NCBI RefSeq assembly: GCF_938040115.1
Contig: NZ_CALHXD010000195.1
Location: 1 to 11,848 of the forward strand
Length of the DNA: 11,848 nucleotides
Reading direction: 5' to 3'
Source of the DNA: an uncultured Campylobacter sp.
Lineage (GTDB): Bacteria; Campylobacterota; Campylobacteria; Campylobacterales; Campylobacteraceae
A program made the position numbers and the translations under genes. Of the stretch, positions 1 through 8,200 are shown in pieces. The notes under the pieces were generated by a model that saw nothing but the letters and a program-made list of their open reading frames with translations, ran no database searches and had not been told where the DNA came from. Each line of letters opens with the position of its first letter. Position 1 is the stretch's first letter.

Positions 1-304
1 CTATAGCCGCGCTGGTGCCGATGCTGGTGCCTACGATCAGGCGCGTGAGCGGGAAAAGCACGATGATGAGGATGATAAACGGAAAGCTTCTTAGCGTATT
101 TACCGTGATGTCAAGCGCGATAAATAGCGGTTTGTTTGGCTTCAGACCGTCTTGCGCGGAAAGAACGAGCAAGATAGCGGGCACTAGGCCTATGAGAAAC
201 GCTAAAAGCGTCGAAACCACGCTCATATAAAGCGTCTCACCGATGGCCGGAAGCAAAATGCGCTCGAAAACGTCGGGAAATTTAGAAAAATCTATGCCAA
301 ACAT
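1..304 (-). CDS. metI: D-methionine ABC transporter permease MetI, partial (3' end beyond window)
   Basis: The first 101 codons of the inner-membrane permease of the MetNIQ methionine importer are visible; the rest lies past the left edge, and family members are usually about 215-230 residues. The protein begins MFGIDFSKFPDVFERILLPA. A first hydrophobic segment lies at about residues 22-49 and a second, typical of binding-protein-dependent permeases, at about 62-90 (including SFPFIILIIVLFPLTRLIVG). The segment with N-T-L-R-S-F-P-F matches what I know of MetI. The ATG shares its A with the TGA stop of metN (TGATG), and a GGGAGG Shine-Dalgarno sits 7 bases upstream inside metN, so translational coupling to the ATPase gene is likely. 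Two MetI subunits pair with two MetN subunits. A metQ binding-protein gene would be expected further left. Identity is firm because metN is adjacent. Confidence 0.9.
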   Translation of the reverse strand, partial: MFGIDFSKFPDVFERILLPAIGETLYMSVVSTLLAFLIGLVPAILLVLSAQDGLKPNKPLFIALDITVNTLRSFPFIILIIVLFPLTRLIVGTSIGTSAAI

Positions 305-1260
305 CACGCCACCTCCCATAATACGCCGCTTTGCTTGATATACTCGGTCACGCGCGCTTCGTCTTTAGGATCGACGTTGATGACGAGCGAGCCTAGCACG
401 TTTTCGTTTAGCTTTTCAAGCTTGCCCCAGACGATGTTAAAGTCGATGTTTAGCGTGCGCGCCATATGCGTGATGACGCTGTTTTGAGCGACTTCTTTTG
501 GGAAAAAGAGCCTGATATTTACGCCCTCGCTCGGCAAAATTTCATCCTCGCCGAGGAATTCTTTCATCTTTTCGTCGGGTTTTAAAAATAGCTCCTCGAT
601 CGTGCCGCTGCCGATTATCTTGCCGCTTTCTAGCAGCACTGCGCGGCGCGCGATGCTTTTTACGACCTCCATCTCGTGCGTAACCAAAACGACGCTGATG
701 TTTAGCGTTTGATTGATCTGCTTTAAAAGCTCGAGTATAGAATTTGTCGTATTTGGATCAAGCGCAGAGGTCGCTTCGTCGGAGAGCAAAATTTTAGGAC
801 TCAGCGCAAGTGCGCGGGCGATAGCGACGCGCTGTTTTTGTCCGCCGCTTAGCTCGCCCGGGTAGCTTGCGGCTTTGTTTGCAAGACCTACGAGTTCTAG
901 TAGCTCGCTCACTCTTTTTTTGATTTCGCCGTCTGAGTAGCCCCAAAATTTAAGCGGGGTTGCGACGTTTTCAAACGCCGTTTTTCTAGCCATCAGCGCA
1001 AAGTGCTGAAATATCATCCCAACATCTCGCCTAAGCTCTCTTAGCTCTTTATCTTTTAGCGCCGAGATTTCTTTGTCAAATACCTTTAGGCTGCCGCCTT
1101 GATAGTCCTCTAGGCCGTTTATGCAGCGAAGCAGGGTGGATTTACCCGCGCCGCTGTGGCCTACGATGGCGAAAATTTCGCCTTTTTCTACGTTTAGGCT
1201 GACGCCATCTATGATCTGCGTCGCCCCGTAAAATTTCTTTAAATTTTCTATTTTTATCAC
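304..1260 (-). CDS. metN: Methionine ABC transporter ATP-binding protein MetN
   Basis: This 318-residue cytoplasmic ATPase powers methionine uptake through MetI. Visible ABC motifs, in order, are Walker A GHSGAGKST (34-42), the Q-loop Gln at 85 (GMIFQ), signature LSGGQ (137-141), Walker B ILLSDE (157-162) followed by ATSALDP, and the switch His at 195 (VTHE). The C-terminal ~75 residues (about 243-318) form the extra NIL (ACT-like) domain that marks MetN; in E. coli MetN this domain binds methionine and mediates trans-inhibition. Length is slightly below the ~343 residues of E. coli MetN. The start is GTG: there is no nearby in-frame ATG, AAGGA sits 6 bases upstream, and the protein then begins IKIENLKKFYG as expected. 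It follows ddh by 31 bases and overlaps metI by one base. No SAM riboswitch or Met-box was recognised upstream. Confidence 0.96.
   Translation of the reverse strand: MIKIENLKKFYGATQIIDGVSLNVEKGEIFAIVGHSGAGKSTLLRCINGLEDYQGGSLKVFDKEISALKDKELRELRRDVGMIFQHFALMARKTAFENVATPLKFWGYSDGEIKKRVSELLELVGLANKAASYPGELSGGQKQRVAIARALALSPKILLSDEATSALDPNTTNSILELLKQINQTLNISVVLVTHEMEVVKSIARRAVLLESGKIIGSGTIEELFLKPDEKMKEFLGEDEILPSEGVNIRLFFPKEVAQNSVITHMARTLNIDFNIVWGKLEKLNENVLGSLVINVDPKDEARVTEYIKQSGVLWEVA
312..317 (-). promoter_or_regulatory. Ribosome binding site of metI
   Basis: On the minus strand GGGAGG lies 7 bases before the metI ATG, within the last codons of metN. It supports the ATG at 304-302 as the true metI start and coupling to metN translation. 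Confidence 0.65.
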
Positions 1261-1266
1261 TAATTT

Positions 1267-1271
1267 TCCTT
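1267..1271 (-). promoter_or_regulatory. Ribosome binding site of metN (supports GTG start)
   Basis: AAGGA on the minus strand, 6 bases upstream of the GTG at 1260-1258. Because the start is not ATG, this site is the main evidence for the chosen start. Confidence 0.6.
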
Positions 1272-1291
1272 GTTTTTAAAACCGCATAAAT

Positions 1292-2278
1292 TTATAAAAT
1301 TTCGCGCCTTAGCTCATCGGCGCTCTTTGGCGAAAGAAGCGCAGGGGCGATGTCAAATACGCTAAACGCACCGCTTTCGCCTTTTTTAGCCAGCCTATAC
1401 GCCGCGCGGGCGTAGGCTACGAGCACGCTTGCGGTAAATTCGGGATTTGAATCAAGCTTTAGCGAAAACTCGATCAGATGTTTATTTTCGCCGCGCTCGC
1501 CCGTCGCTCCGCTTCGCAGGACGAATCCTCCGTGAGGGATGCCGCCGTGCTCTTTTTTAAGCGTCGCAAGATCTACGAAATGCACGCTCGTGTCGTAGTC
1601 GGCGAAGTAGTTTGGCATCGTTTTTATCTCGCGCTCGATGCGCGCTTTATCTACGCCGTCCTGCACCACTACGTAGCACTCGCGCAGGTGCTTTTCGCGC
1701 GTTGAAAGCTTTGGATTTTCGCCCGCGCGAACTCGCTCCAAGGCGCTTTCTATCGGCACGGTGTATTGGCGCGCGTCCACAACGCCCTCGATCCTGCGGA
1801 TGGCGTCTGAGTGACCTTGGCTTACGCCTTTGCCCCAAAATGTATAACTGCTGCCGTTTTCTAGCACGCTCTCGCCAAATAGTCTATTTAGCGAAAACAG
1901 ACCCGGATCCCAGCCTACGGCGATGATGCCTACATTTCCGCCCGCTTTGGCTGCGGCGTCTACGGCAGCGAAGTGCTCAGGGATTTTCGCGTGCGTATCG
2001 AAGCTATCGACGACGTTAAAGCTCTGCGCAAACTCGGGCGTCTGCGTCGGCAGATCCGTCGCGCTACCGCCGCAAAGCACCAAAACGTCAAATTTGCCCT
2101 TGTGCGATAAAATTTCATCCGCGCTAAACACCGGCGCGCCGCATGTTTTTACTTCGCTTGGATTCCTACGGCTAAAAACGGCTGTTAGCTCTAAATCCTT
2201 ACTATTTCGAGCGGCAAGCTCCACGCCGCGACCTAAATTTCCATATCCCAAAACCGCTATTTTTATCTTTTGACTCAT
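1292..2278 (-). CDS. ddh: meso-Diaminopimelate D-dehydrogenase
   Basis: This 328-residue NADPH-dependent oxidoreductase (EC 1.4.1.16) interconverts L-tetrahydrodipicolinate plus ammonia and meso-diaminopimelate, a one-step alternative to the acylated DAP pathways. DAP is the lysine precursor and the Gram-negative peptidoglycan cross-linking residue. The N-terminal Rossmann fold has GYGNLG (11-16) and FSRRNP (35-40), the region that recognises the NADP phosphate in this family. GWDPG (122-126), FWGKGVSQGHSDA (147-159), PHGG (248-251) and NPEFTAS (278-284) correspond to conserved dinucleotide- and substrate-site stretches of the Corynebacterium glutamicum enzyme (320 residues), which it resembles throughout by recollection. 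The ATG has AAGGAT upstream and the stop is TAA. It lies 33 bases after a small membrane-protein gene and 31 before metN, so it is probably co-transcribed with both. Confidence 0.95.
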   Translation of the reverse strand: MSQKIKIAVLGYGNLGRGVELAARNSKDLELTAVFSRRNPSEVKTCGAPVFSADEILSHKGKFDVLVLCGGSATDLPTQTPEFAQSFNVVDSFDTHAKIPEHFAAVDAAAKAGGNVGIIAVGWDPGLFSLNRLFGESVLENGSSYTFWGKGVSQGHSDAIRRIEGVVDARQYTVPIESALERVRAGENPKLSTREKHLRECYVVVQDGVDKARIEREIKTMPNYFADYDTSVHFVDLATLKKEHGGIPHGGFVLRSGATGERGENKHLIEFSLKLDSNPEFTASVLVAYARAAYRLAKKGESGAFSVFDIAPALLSPKSADELRREIL

Positions 2279-2311
2279 TTTTATCCTTTAAATTTAACTA
2301 GTGACAAAGTT

Positions 2312-2455
2312 TCACTTCATCAGCAAATAATAAATCACATATATCCAACTTAAAAATCCGTGAATTATCGCCCACAATATGCTTTTATTAGCTCCCCATG
2401 ATAGTGCGACGGCTATGACCGTGCCTAAAGTAAATCCACCGATGCTACCTTTCAT
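2312..2455 (-). CDS. Small hydrophobic membrane protein of unknown function (47 residues)
   Basis: I do not know a function for this gene. The frame runs from ATG at 2455 to TGA at 2312 and encodes 47 residues beginning MKGSIGGFTLGTVIAVALSW. A strong Shine-Dalgarno (AAGGAG, 5 bases upstream) and its position between valS (40-base gap) and ddh (33-base gap), in the same direction, argue that it is expressed. The sequence is mostly hydrophobic: a first segment at about residues 5-20 and a second, aromatic-rich one at about 27-45 (ILWAIIHGFLSWIYVIYYLL), with a short polar turn G-A-N-K between. A two-helix hairpin in the inner membrane is the simplest reading. It vaguely resembles small hypothetical proteins with an S-I-L-W-A-I-I-H-G pattern, but I cannot confirm a family. 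Confidence refers to its being a real gene. Confidence 0.75.
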   Translation of the reverse strand: MKGSIGGFTLGTVIAVALSWGANKSILWAIIHGFLSWIYVIYYLLMK

Positions 2456-2460
2456 TTTTT

Positions 2461-2466
2461 CTCCTT
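2461..2466 (-). promoter_or_regulatory. Ribosome binding site of the 47-residue gene
   Basis: A consensus AAGGAG on the minus strand, 5 bases before the ATG at 2455-2453. It is one of the best Shine-Dalgarno sites in the window and the main support for calling this short gene. Confidence 0.7.
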
Positions 2467-2495
2467 GATTTAAAATTTAGGTTCAAACGAGCGGA

Positions 2496-5117
2496 CTACT
2501 CGCCGAACGCCTTTAGCTCGTCGCATACTTTGGCGAATTTTTCCTGCGCGCTTTGCAGTCCTTCGCGGTTGGCTTCGACCACGGCTTGCGGGGCGGAGGC
2601 CACGAATTTCTCGTTATTTAGCATACTTGAGAGCTTTGCTATCTCTTTTTCTAGTTTGGTTTTTTGCGACCGCAGTCGCATGATCACCGCACTCATGTCC
2701 ACGCCTTCAAGCGGCACGAAGACTTCTAAATTTTCGCTCACGTCGCGCGCGGCGTTTTCGATTTTAGCGTCGCAAAACTCGATCTGTTCGCATTTGGCTA
2801 GCAGCGCGATATAGTTTGTCGCCTCGGTCAAATTTTCGTTTCCGTTTAGCTTGATGAAAGCTTTTGGGATCTTTGAGTTGCCTTGCTCGATGGTCGCCTT
2901 TGCGCGGCGGATAGCTACTATCGCCTCGATTACTAGCTCAAAGGTCTTTTCTATCTGCAAGTCGCGCTCGTTAGCTTGCGGATACTCTTCCACCATAATC
3001 GAGCTTGCGTTTTCTAAATTTGAGCCGCTAAGCTCGTGGAAAAGGTATTCGGAGATAAACGGCATAAATGGGCTGAGCAGTCTCATAGCCTCTTTAAATA
3101 TCGCTCCAAGCTCCCTTACGCTGCCTTTATCGGCTTTGCTAAGCTCGATGCCCCAGTCGCAAAACTCGTCCCATAAAAATTTATAAATCGCATTTGCCGC
3201 GTCGTTAAAGCGGTAGGCGTCGATGTTCTCTCGCACTTCGCGCACGCACTCGTTAAAGCGGCTTAGCATGTATTTACCAAGCTTTGTTTCGATTTTCGCG
3301 TCGCTTAAATTTGCAAATTTAGACTCGTTTAGCAGCAGATATTTGCTTGCGTTGTAAAGCTTGTTTGTAAAATTTCGCACGAGCTTCATCTTTTCGTCGC
3401 TTAGCTTTATATCGCGTCCCTGCACGGCAAGTAGCGCAAGCGTAAATCGCAAGACGTCGGCGCTGTACTCCTCGATACTAACGAGCGGGTCGATGACGTT
3501 GCCTAGGCTCTTGCTCATCTTTCTGCCTTGCTCGTCTTTAACTAAAGCGTGCAGGTAGATATCGTCAAACGGCAGCTTGCCAAGCGCGTTTTCGCCCTGA
3601 AACATCATCCTAGCCACCCAGAAAAACAAAATATCAAAGCCGGTGATTAGCAGGTTGTTCGGGTAAAATTCGGCCAAATCGCCGTCAAACCATTTCTCGT
3701 TTTTTAGCTCCTCGCCGTTGCCCCAGCCAAGCGTGCTAAACGGCCAAAGTCCCGAGCTAAACCAGGTATCAAGGACGTCCGGGTCTTGATGGAAATTTGC
3801 GCTTTTGCATTTTGGACACTGCGTCGGATCGCCTTCGTCCGCCCACTCGTGTCCGCACGCGTCACAGTAAAATACCGGGATCTGATGCCCCCACCATAGC
3901 TGGCGCGAGATACACCAGTCGCGAAGCTCGCGCATCCAGGCGTTAAAGCTGTTTATCCAGTGAGCCGGGTAAAATTTAGCTAAGCCTTCGCCGACCTTTG
4001 CGATCGCGTCGTCCGCGATCTGTTTTTTGACGAACCACTGCTTTGAGATGTATGGCTCGACGACGTTTTTGCAGCGGTAGCAGTAGCCGACTTGGTTTTC
4101 GTAGTCTTCGATCTTCTCGACGTTTCCGAGCTTTTCTAGCTCCGCGACGATAGCGTCTCTAGCCTCTAGTCGCTCAAGCCCCTTAAACTGCGCGCACTGC
4201 TCGTTTAGTATGCCTTTTTCGTCAAAAACGGTTATAAATTTTAGATCGTGCCTTTTGCCGACCTCGTAGTCGTTAGTGTCGTGCGCCGGGGTGACCTTAA
4301 CAAGACCCGTTCCAAACTCCATATCGACGTGCTCGTCGGCGATGATCTCGATCTCGCGACCGATTATCGGCAGGACGACTTTTTTGCCGATCAAATTTTT
4401 ATAGCGCTCGTCTGCGGGATTTACCATTACGGCGGTATCGCCGAAGTAGGTCTCTGGCCTTGTCGTTGCCACAACGACAAATTTGCTTGGCTTATCGGCA
4501 AAATAATATCTCAAATGATAAAGCTTGCCTTTGTTTTCCTTATGCTCAACCTCGATGTCGCTGAGCGCGCCGTCATGCGTGCACCAGTTTATCATATAGT
4601 TTTCGCGTACGATGAGCCCTTTTTCGTAGAGATTTACGAAGGCTTTTTTGACCGCTTTTCTTAGCCCTTCATCCATCGTAAATCTTTGGCGCGACCATGC
4701 AGGCGAGATGCCTAGTTTGCGCATCTGATGCACGATCATACCGCCGCTTTTTTCTTTCCATTCCCAGACTTTTTGGACGAAATTTTCGCGTCCGAGCTCT
4801 TCTTTTTTGATACCTTGATTTAGCAGTTGCTTTTCAACGACGTTTTGCGTGGCGATACCTGCATGATCAAGGCCCGGCTGCCACAGCGTTTTGTAGCCGT
4901 CCATTCTTTTGTAGCGCGTCATTATGTCTTGCAGGGTAAAGGTTAGCGCATGCCCGATGTGAAGCGAGCCCGTTACGTTTGGAGGCGGCATCATGATGCA
5001 AAATTTACGGCCGTCTTTGCGGATGTTTTTGTTCGCGTCTATCTCGAAATATCCGCGTTCTTCCCAAATTTTATAAAATTTATCTTCTACTTCTTTTGCG
5101 TCGTAAAATTCCGCCAT
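2496..5117 (-). CDS. valS: Valyl-tRNA synthetase
   Basis: This 873-residue class I synthetase charges tRNA-Val with valine in the cytoplasm (EC 6.1.1.9). The catalytic Rossmann domain carries PPPNVTG (44-50) then HIGH (53-56), and KMSKS (533-537) in the form GRKMSKSLGNVIDP. The inserted CP1 editing domain shows TTRPET (218-223) and GTGLVKVTPAHD (269-280), the sites that hydrolyse mischarged Thr-tRNA. Cysteine pairs C346/C349, C418/C421 and C434/C437 look like zinc-knuckle ligands. The anticodon-binding helical domain follows from about 560-730, and the last ~65 residues form the charged coiled-coil arm typical of ValRS. Length is normal for bacteria with this arm (E. coli 951). The ATG is preceded by AAGGAT, and the stop is TAG. 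It is likely the first gene of the leftward unit that continues through ddh to metNI. No frameshift or missing motif was seen. Confidence 0.98.
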   Translation of the reverse strand: MAEFYDAKEVEDKFYKIWEERGYFEIDANKNIRKDGRKFCIMMPPPNVTGSLHIGHALTFTLQDIMTRYKRMDGYKTLWQPGLDHAGIATQNVVEKQLLNQGIKKEELGRENFVQKVWEWKEKSGGMIVHQMRKLGISPAWSRQRFTMDEGLRKAVKKAFVNLYEKGLIVRENYMINWCTHDGALSDIEVEHKENKGKLYHLRYYFADKPSKFVVVATTRPETYFGDTAVMVNPADERYKNLIGKKVVLPIIGREIEIIADEHVDMEFGTGLVKVTPAHDTNDYEVGKRHDLKFITVFDEKGILNEQCAQFKGLERLEARDAIVAELEKLGNVEKIEDYENQVGYCYRCKNVVEPYISKQWFVKKQIADDAIAKVGEGLAKFYPAHWINSFNAWMRELRDWCISRQLWWGHQIPVFYCDACGHEWADEGDPTQCPKCKSANFHQDPDVLDTWFSSGLWPFSTLGWGNGEELKNEKWFDGDLAEFYPNNLLITGFDILFFWVARMMFQGENALGKLPFDDIYLHALVKDEQGRKMSKSLGNVIDPLVSIEEYSADVLRFTLALLAVQGRDIKLSDEKMKLVRNFTNKLYNASKYLLLNESKFANLSDAKIETKLGKYMLSRFNECVREVRENIDAYRFNDAANAIYKFLWDEFCDWGIELSKADKGSVRELGAIFKEAMRLLSPFMPFISEYLFHELSGSNLENASSIMVEEYPQANERDLQIEKTFELVIEAIVAIRRAKATIEQGNSKIPKAFIKLNGNENLTEATNYIALLAKCEQIEFCDAKIENAARDVSENLEVFVPLEGVDMSAVIMRLRSQKTKLEKEIAKLSSMLNNEKFVASAPQAVVEANREGLQSAQEKFAKVCDELKAFGE

Positions 5118-5147
5118 ATTTTATCCTTAATAATTGTTTAAAAAATG

Positions 5148-5206
5148 TCGGATTTTACTACAAATTTGCTAATAGTATGTTTAAAATAGGTTGTTTTTAA
5201 GAATAG
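5148..5206 (-). promoter_or_regulatory. Possible sigma-70 promoter for valS unit
   Basis: The 130-base gap upstream of valS is AT-rich and follows a terminator, so a promoter is expected here. On the minus strand the best -10 candidate is TAAAAT at 5157-5152 (5 of 6 matches to TATAAT). A second option is TTAAAA, 17 bases, TACTAT slightly further upstream. Campylobacter promoters usually lack a clear -35, so no single choice can be fixed by eye. Confidence 0.35.
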
Positions 5207-5208
5207 GC

Positions 5209-5241
5209 AAAGAAAGCGAAGCGGCTAAAAAACCGCTTCGC
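5209..5241 (-). terminator. Intrinsic terminator after the alpha-2-macroglobulin gene
   Basis: A perfect 9-bp inverted repeat, GCGAAGCGG (5216-5224) and CCGCTTCGC (5233-5241), flanks an 8-base loop. On the minus strand the hairpin begins 6 bases after the TGA stop at 5248 and is followed by the U-rich tail TTTCTTT. On the plus strand it is followed only by AAAGG, so it acts leftward. It separates the pbpC/macroglobulin unit from the valS unit. Confidence 0.85.
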
Positions 5242-5247
5242 AAAGGA

Positions 5248-8200
5248 TCATTTGACGATAAATTCGTGCTGAGATAGATCGTAGTCGCTCATGCTCTCGT
5301 CGTACATGTTTTCCGTGATGACCGCAGGTAGCATGCACTTACCGCTCATGACGACGCGAAGAGGCGTATAAAGCACGTGCGCATCCTTGCTGGCACTCAA
5401 ACTATAAAAGCTCAAAACTCTGTCGTCCTCGATGTTTTGATGCTCGAGAGTTAAAGAGTTTTTCGTAGCTTCAGTTCTTACGTTTGGTACGATGTTTTCG
5501 TTTACCACCTCAAGGCAAGGGCTGATCGTTTCGTTTATCACGCCGTTTCTGATAAACTCATTCGTTTTAAGAGAAAGCTTCGAGTAGATGACGTCGTTTA
5601 CCTTAAGCGCGTTGATATCGATCTCTTTGCCGTCTTTGCCGACGAAGGTTCTATAGATATCAAGCCCTTTCTTGTCAAATTTGTGATTTACGTCTAGCTT
5701 TTTGTAGCCTGACGCGCTAACGCCTAGATACACGGCTGCGCCGTTTTCAGGTACGATAGTAATCTCAGGCTTTTTAGGAGCGATGTTGATAGCTCCGCGA
5801 CCGTCGAAATTTAGATCGTGTCCGTCGGCGATAAGCTTAAATTTGTTCTCGCTTGAGACGTCTTTGATATAGGCTCTTAGCGCTCTTAGCGTAAATGCGC
5901 GCTCCTGTGTCGAATGCAGCTTATCTACGCGAGCGATCAGGTAGTCTGCTAGCTCGTCGCTAAATGCGTTTTTCTCAAAGTGATTGGCGTGCAAAAGTAA
6001 CATAAAGGCCTTGTTTCTGATCTCTGAGCCAAAGTTATCTGCTAGCTCTTTTTCGCGGTCAAAGGTCGATTTGTTTAGTCCTTTTAGCACTTTTTCGCTC
6101 TCTTTATTTAGTCCCTCGTTTTTGAGGATCGCTGCCATCAAGTATCCGTCAAGCGCGCTGTTTTGGTATCTCTTTTGATCGTATAGAGCGTTTAGCTTTG
6201 ATCTATCGAGTTTCTTTTGCGTGCTTAGGACGTAGGCTGCGTAAAGGGCTTGGAAGTTATCGTTGCTGCCAAATGCCTTTAGCCAGTCGATCGCTTTACT
6301 TTTTACGTGGCTATCTAGCGCAAAGCCTGATTTTTCAAGCGTAAATAGCATATCGATAGCGTAGATCGAAGCAAAGTTGTTCGTGTAGCTTAGCTGATCC
6401 CAGTAGCCGATGCTGCCGTCTGTTTTTTGCATATTGATGACGTCTTGCAAGCCTGCTTCGACGAATCTTTTTCTATCGGCTTCTTTTGCCTTGGCTTCTT
6501 TAGAATCGTCTCCGCCAAGCACTAGGAAATTTAGCTCAAAAAGCTTACTTGAGCGTTGCTCGGAGCATCCGTAAGGGTAATTTACGAGCTTGTCGCTATT
6601 TGCGCTTAGTACGCCTTTGATAGAGCTTGAAGCGTCGATCCTGATGCGTTTAAACTCCTCGTCAAGCTTAAATGTCTTTTCCACGGTAGCCTGGAAATTT
6701 TTAGCGTAGGTACTAAGCGGATAGGCGTGGATGACGTCAAGCTTTTGCGAGTACGTATAGCCGTTTTTACCGTCGTTTGCGGTGAAATTTATATATGATT
6801 TACCCGTAGCGTTAGCATCGATGACGAAATTTAATTTCGCGTTTTCGTTAGGTTTTAGCTCGATGCTGTCAACTGCTAGCTGTGCGTTTAGGTTCGTATC
6901 TATGCTTAGGGCGACGGTTTTTGGCTCTTTAGTGGTGTTGATCACTCTTAGTGTGTAGTTTACCTGGTCGCCTTGGATCAAATACGCAGTTTGCGTCGGT
7001 TTTAGGATGATGTCGTCTTTTACCTTGACGGCATTTACGCTAAAGCCGAGCTTATCGCCGATGACGCTAAGTACGGCCAAATTTATCTCGGAGTTAAAGT
7101 CGCTAGGCACCTCTACGTCAAAGTTCGCTACGCCGTCCGCGCCCGCTTTTGCGGTTTGCATTTTGATGTAGGTTTTGACGTTTTTCTTATCGACCGGGCT
7201 AGCAAATTTTGCCATTCTCATCTCCATAAGGGCAGCCGCCGCGTCGCCGCCGAAGCTTAGTACTTTACCGTCTTTTTTAAATCCGCTCAAATTTGCGTAG
7301 ATGTCGTAGTCAAGCACGCCGTCGTTTAAAATTTTGTCAAAAAAGTCAAGCGGGCTCTTTAGCTTTTGATTTGTTACTTGTAGCACGCCTTCATCAACTG
7401 CAAATAACGTAACTTCCGCATTTGGCTCGGTTTTTACGGTAGTTTTAAATTTGGAGTTTGACTTCACGACTTTTGGCGCTTCGATGCTGACGTTTGTCGC
7501 TCGGTATGATTTATCCGCTTTTGCATAGACTTTATCGTAGGTTCTAAACGGCAAGACATCGTTATCGGCTACGCGCATGATGGATGCAGTTACATAAAGT
7601 CCCTCAAAATCGAAGTCAAGGTCAAATTTGGCGTTTGCTACGTTGTTTTCTATATTTACGACTTTATACTTTTTGACGTTTTCTGACTCGACCGTGATGA
7701 TGCCGATGCCGCTTTTTAGCACAGAGCTAACGTCTACGTTTAGCGAGTCGCCTTTTTTATAGACTTTTTGATTTAGCTTGATTTTAGCTTTAGCTAGCTC
7801 TTTTGTCGGTTGCAACGTGCCGCCGTAGTCCCAGCCGCTAACGTAGATATCTAAATTTGCCGAGTGGCCGCTTAGGATATCGGAAACCACGACTATGAAG
7901 TCGCCGCTTTGATTGAAATCATAAACGAATTCGTTACCGCTAAGAGTATCGCTAAAGACCTTTTCGTAGCGTTTGTTCCATTTTAGATAGCCTTCTTTGT
8001 CGTAGTTGTATTCCCAGATGGCTTTTTTGATCTCGACGGCTTTTTGTCTATCTTTTAGCTCCTCGTCTTTAAGCGGATCGACGCTTACGAAATTTAGCGT
8101 TAGTTTGGAGTTTGCGTCGATGTAGGTGTCGTTTGCTCTGACGCCGACCATAACGTCAAAAGGATATACGCTAAAGTCGTTGCTAGCGCTTACATTTTTG

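Noticed and set aside
1612..1926. Plus-strand and alternative minus-strand frames inside ddh (Arg-rich)
   Set aside because: Arg- and Ala-rich translations produced by the GC-rich stretch of ddh in other frames; no start signals.
2488..2502. Hairpin CGAG/CTCG around the valS stop codon
   Set aside because: Only 4 base pairs with no U-tract; too weak to be called a terminator, consistent with read-through into the small gene.
4248..4664. 138-codon plus-strand frame opposite valS
   Set aside because: It lies wholly antisense to the strongly supported valS editing domain, has no Shine-Dalgarno, and its composition is that of a reverse-complement shadow.
5118..5247. Small RNA or riboswitch upstream of valS
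   Set aside because: Apart from the terminator hairpin belonging to the preceding gene and AT-rich promoter-like sequence, no conserved structure is visible.
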